Shown piece by piece: positions 61,835 through 64,000 of a stretch of 64,000 bases of DNA (its first letter is position 1; every line of letters begins with the position of its first letter). The DNA lies in the NCBI GenBank assembly GCA_916048095.2, contig OU696570.1:7382928-7446927 (forward strand), read 5' to 3'. A program made the position numbers and the translations under genes. The notes below the pieces were generated by a model. That model saw nothing but the letters and a program-made list of their open reading frames with translations, did no database searches and was not told the DNA's origin. This DNA is from Sacculina carcini. Its lineage: Eukaryota > Arthropoda > Thecostraca > Sacculinidae.

Positions 61835-63179
61835 GTGCTCCCAGCAATGGCCCTAGTCAGAAATGTGTACTCAAGGGGAAAGGATGGCCATATACAATCT
61901 CTATTGGCTATACGGGTTATATGACCATATAGCACTACATAGGCATACTTGATTTAGGGTTGTCACGGCCCATGTAAGTGGTCATGCAAATAACGGCGTT
62001 TCAAATGGGAATACGGAATAGGAGATGCAATTAATTAAAAGCAATAGGGGATTTAATAAGAGTAGGATGTGAGTATATGATAAGAGAGGTATGTCCCTGG
62101 AGAGTCGTTGACAAATACTTCACTTGAAACGCCGCTACACAAGTGAATAGACTCAGTTTGATACTATAACAATAATTCATGCAGGCCAATTTTTCAGCTA
62201 CTGAACTGAATTCAATTTACTGACTGAAGTAGGCAAATTATAGTATACAATCATTGAAAATTAATTGATGAACGAATTGATATTAATAAGCGTTTTATTA
62301 TATGTATTCTAATAATTTATTAGTCTAACGCTAACAAAAGAGCTAGTTGCCAATTGGTGTGAACACATTTCTAATTGGCAACTTAAATCAGAGCACTTGC
62401 AGTCGTTGATGAGTGTTATATCGTCGTGTTTTCGTATGTAGGCTGCTACAGCGTATTTTCTAGTCGTATCATCTCTGTTGCCGTTATGGATGATACACCA
62501 GCTGAGAGACAATGGATAATTGGTGAGATGTGATCTGTTGTGTTCGAACATGACTCCGTTCAGCTTTGAGTTAACATGATTCTGTACACATATTTCTAAC
62601 TGGTTGTCGTGCTTCATAAATTGTATAAATGACATTTTTCTAACCTTTTTTATAAATAACCTTGTGATTTTGCCATGTAGGAGCATGTGAAGCAACTGGA
62701 GTCGCATGCCTGCCGCTCTTTGGGATGAGCGAATATTCATTAGTGGGCGAACCGTTTCAAAGAAAATGCGCACTTTGTATGCGAGACCCGTTGTCCTGAG
62801 CAAAGACCGACACTGTCACTTGTTTGCTTATCGCAAATATGAAAACCTTACATTATATTTGCGTTCGTCTCCATTTTCCTTTTCAGTGTTGCCAGCGTTT
62901 CTTAGTGCTGTATATTTTGTATTTTGGGCTACTTTTAGGGATTTCCATTCATTCTCAGGTGATTCACTAAGCTTCTTAGAGATTTTTGGAGGTGTAACTA
63001 GAGATGCGACCTAAAAAAACGACGGTTTTTGTAAAAAAAAAATTTTTTTTAAAAGTCATGCAAAGAATTCAAATTATGGAAATGATATATTTGGGATGTT
63101 AAATGAATTATTTTTTTATCAACACATGAGTTATTCATGCTATTAGTGACCCTATCAAATTGAATTATTATTAAATATG

Positions 63180-63320
63180 CACAATATAATTGTTATAATA
63201 TGTCTGAAAGCCCTATTATCATTGTTTGCACGGTACTTCTATGTACAGTACACTTTTGCATTCAATTATTGAGTTAATCATTGTCTAAGAAAGCAGGGAT
63301 TTGAGAACCGTTTTTATGTT
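63180..63320 (-). repeat. Inverted, diverged copy of the repeat at 2141-2300
   Basis: Contains TGAAAGCCCTATTATCATTG and TTTGCACGGTACTTCTATGTAC, the reverse complement of the 2220-2275 region with substitutions. Confidence 0.5.
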
Positions 63321-63520
63321 AAAATCTGAAACTTTTATATAAAAAACAACAGGTGGCATAATTTTTATAATTTGTTACACATTACCTTTTTCCTCCCAGA
63401 AATGAACTACGTTGCTTATAATAACTTTCATCATTTAATTCAGCAGATCAATTATTTGCAAATATAAAAGTGCAAACACTGCAAATATTTACACAAATTC
63501 TACAAATATACACACATACA

Positions 63521-63538
63521 TAGTGTCCCTAAGGACAC
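63521..63538 (+). other. Short perfect hairpin
   Basis: AGTGTCC CTAA GGACACT: a 7-bp perfect stem with a 4-base loop. It could be the tip of a small inverted repeat; no function can be assigned. Confidence 0.6.
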
Positions 63539-64000
63539 TACGAATAAAAGCGGGTCGCATTAATCAGAGTGACAATCCTGACCAGAAAAACGGGCAATAT
63601 TTTCGTGTAGGAAAAAAGACTGAGGAAATATATTTAATGTACAAAAAGGCATTTGAACACAAATAACTACATCAAAGAAACCATCATCCATAAAACCAGT
63701 TCTAAAAACAAGTTAATAATATAAAACCAATTAATTTGGTTCAACATTACTTGATCTGCCGCCAATTATTTTCTAAATCTCTACATCTACGAAAACAGTT
63801 TTTCAAGCAAATTTATTTTGAAAAAAACATGGTTAAAAAAAACAGTATAAATCAAGTGGCTTAACCAGCCGCTTATACCAGCAGGCTACTTGCTTTACAA
63901 AAGGTATTTGAACGCACATCAATCAAATCTATCTTCCATAGAGACTGTTCTAGAAAGCATTGTTTCATTGAAAAAGCGTTAGTTGAAATATACCTTTGTC

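Larger units (their letters stand above)
61835..64000 (+). other. Downstream intron, no further exon recognised
   Basis: AT-rich DNA with no segment matching the rest of the REM linker or the CDC25 domain. A minus-strand 164-codon frame at 62309-62803 has no similarity that I recognise and is probably chance. A diverged repeat is at 63180-63320 and a small hairpin at 63521-63538. Confidence 0.6.

Noticed and set aside
62309..62803. Minus-strand ORF of 164 codons
   Set aside because: No similarity I recognise, antisense within an intron, and no repeat copies. Possible but unsupported, so not listed as a gene.
62706..63014. Plus-strand ORF of 102 codons as the next RasGRF exon
   Set aside because: It does not contain the expected post-REM or CDC25 motifs, and the sequence is of intronic composition.

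Overview
The window is eukaryotic (metazoan, probably invertebrate) nuclear DNA. It is AT-rich, has spliced exons with GT/AG boundaries and many microsatellites, and is dominated by transposable elements. I cannot name the species from sequence alone.

Host gene: the + strand carries part of a Ras guanine-nucleotide exchange factor of the RasGRF family. Two exons (608-834 and 2571-2820) join in phase and lead into the start of the REM/RasGEF-N domain. That domain is then cut by an intron of about 58.8 kb and resumes at 61655. The splice 2820/61655 restores an uninterrupted REM reading frame. An additional upstream exon (343-469) is possible. The catalytic CDC25 domain is not in the window.

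The giant intron, left to right: an interspersed-repeat zone (2.8-5 kb) with a damaged short LTR element; a foldback-type element with mirrored 21-bp repeats (5006-7060); a dead Tigger/pogo transposon (7846-10209); then about 50 kb (10.2-60.3 kb) of Helitron-like units. These units have a TC-type 5' end starting TCTATATATATAAAAG and a 3' end with a GC-rich hairpin followed by CTAG. They are joined head to tail with CTAG directly abutting TC. Units on the left (to 25.6 kb) run on +, and units on the right (from 25.64 kb) run on -, so two arrays converge on a (TA)n tract. Two left units (14534-25110) are mirrored by two right units (37182-47755) as a near-identical 10.6-kb inverted duplication.

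Secondary insertions decorate the array. A 1.5-kb TRIM-like LTR element with a 5-bp target duplication lies at 11689-13212. A + strand non-LTR retrotransposon (52449-58937) is itself split by a - strand L2/CR1-type LINE (53956-58201) whose two ORFs are both open. No Helitron Rep/helicase gene is present, so the array is non-autonomous.

After the array come about 1.3 kb of intron, a long (TG)n tract, the last REM exon, and about 2.2 kb of further intron with no recognisable exon. I saw no tRNA, rRNA or CRISPR.
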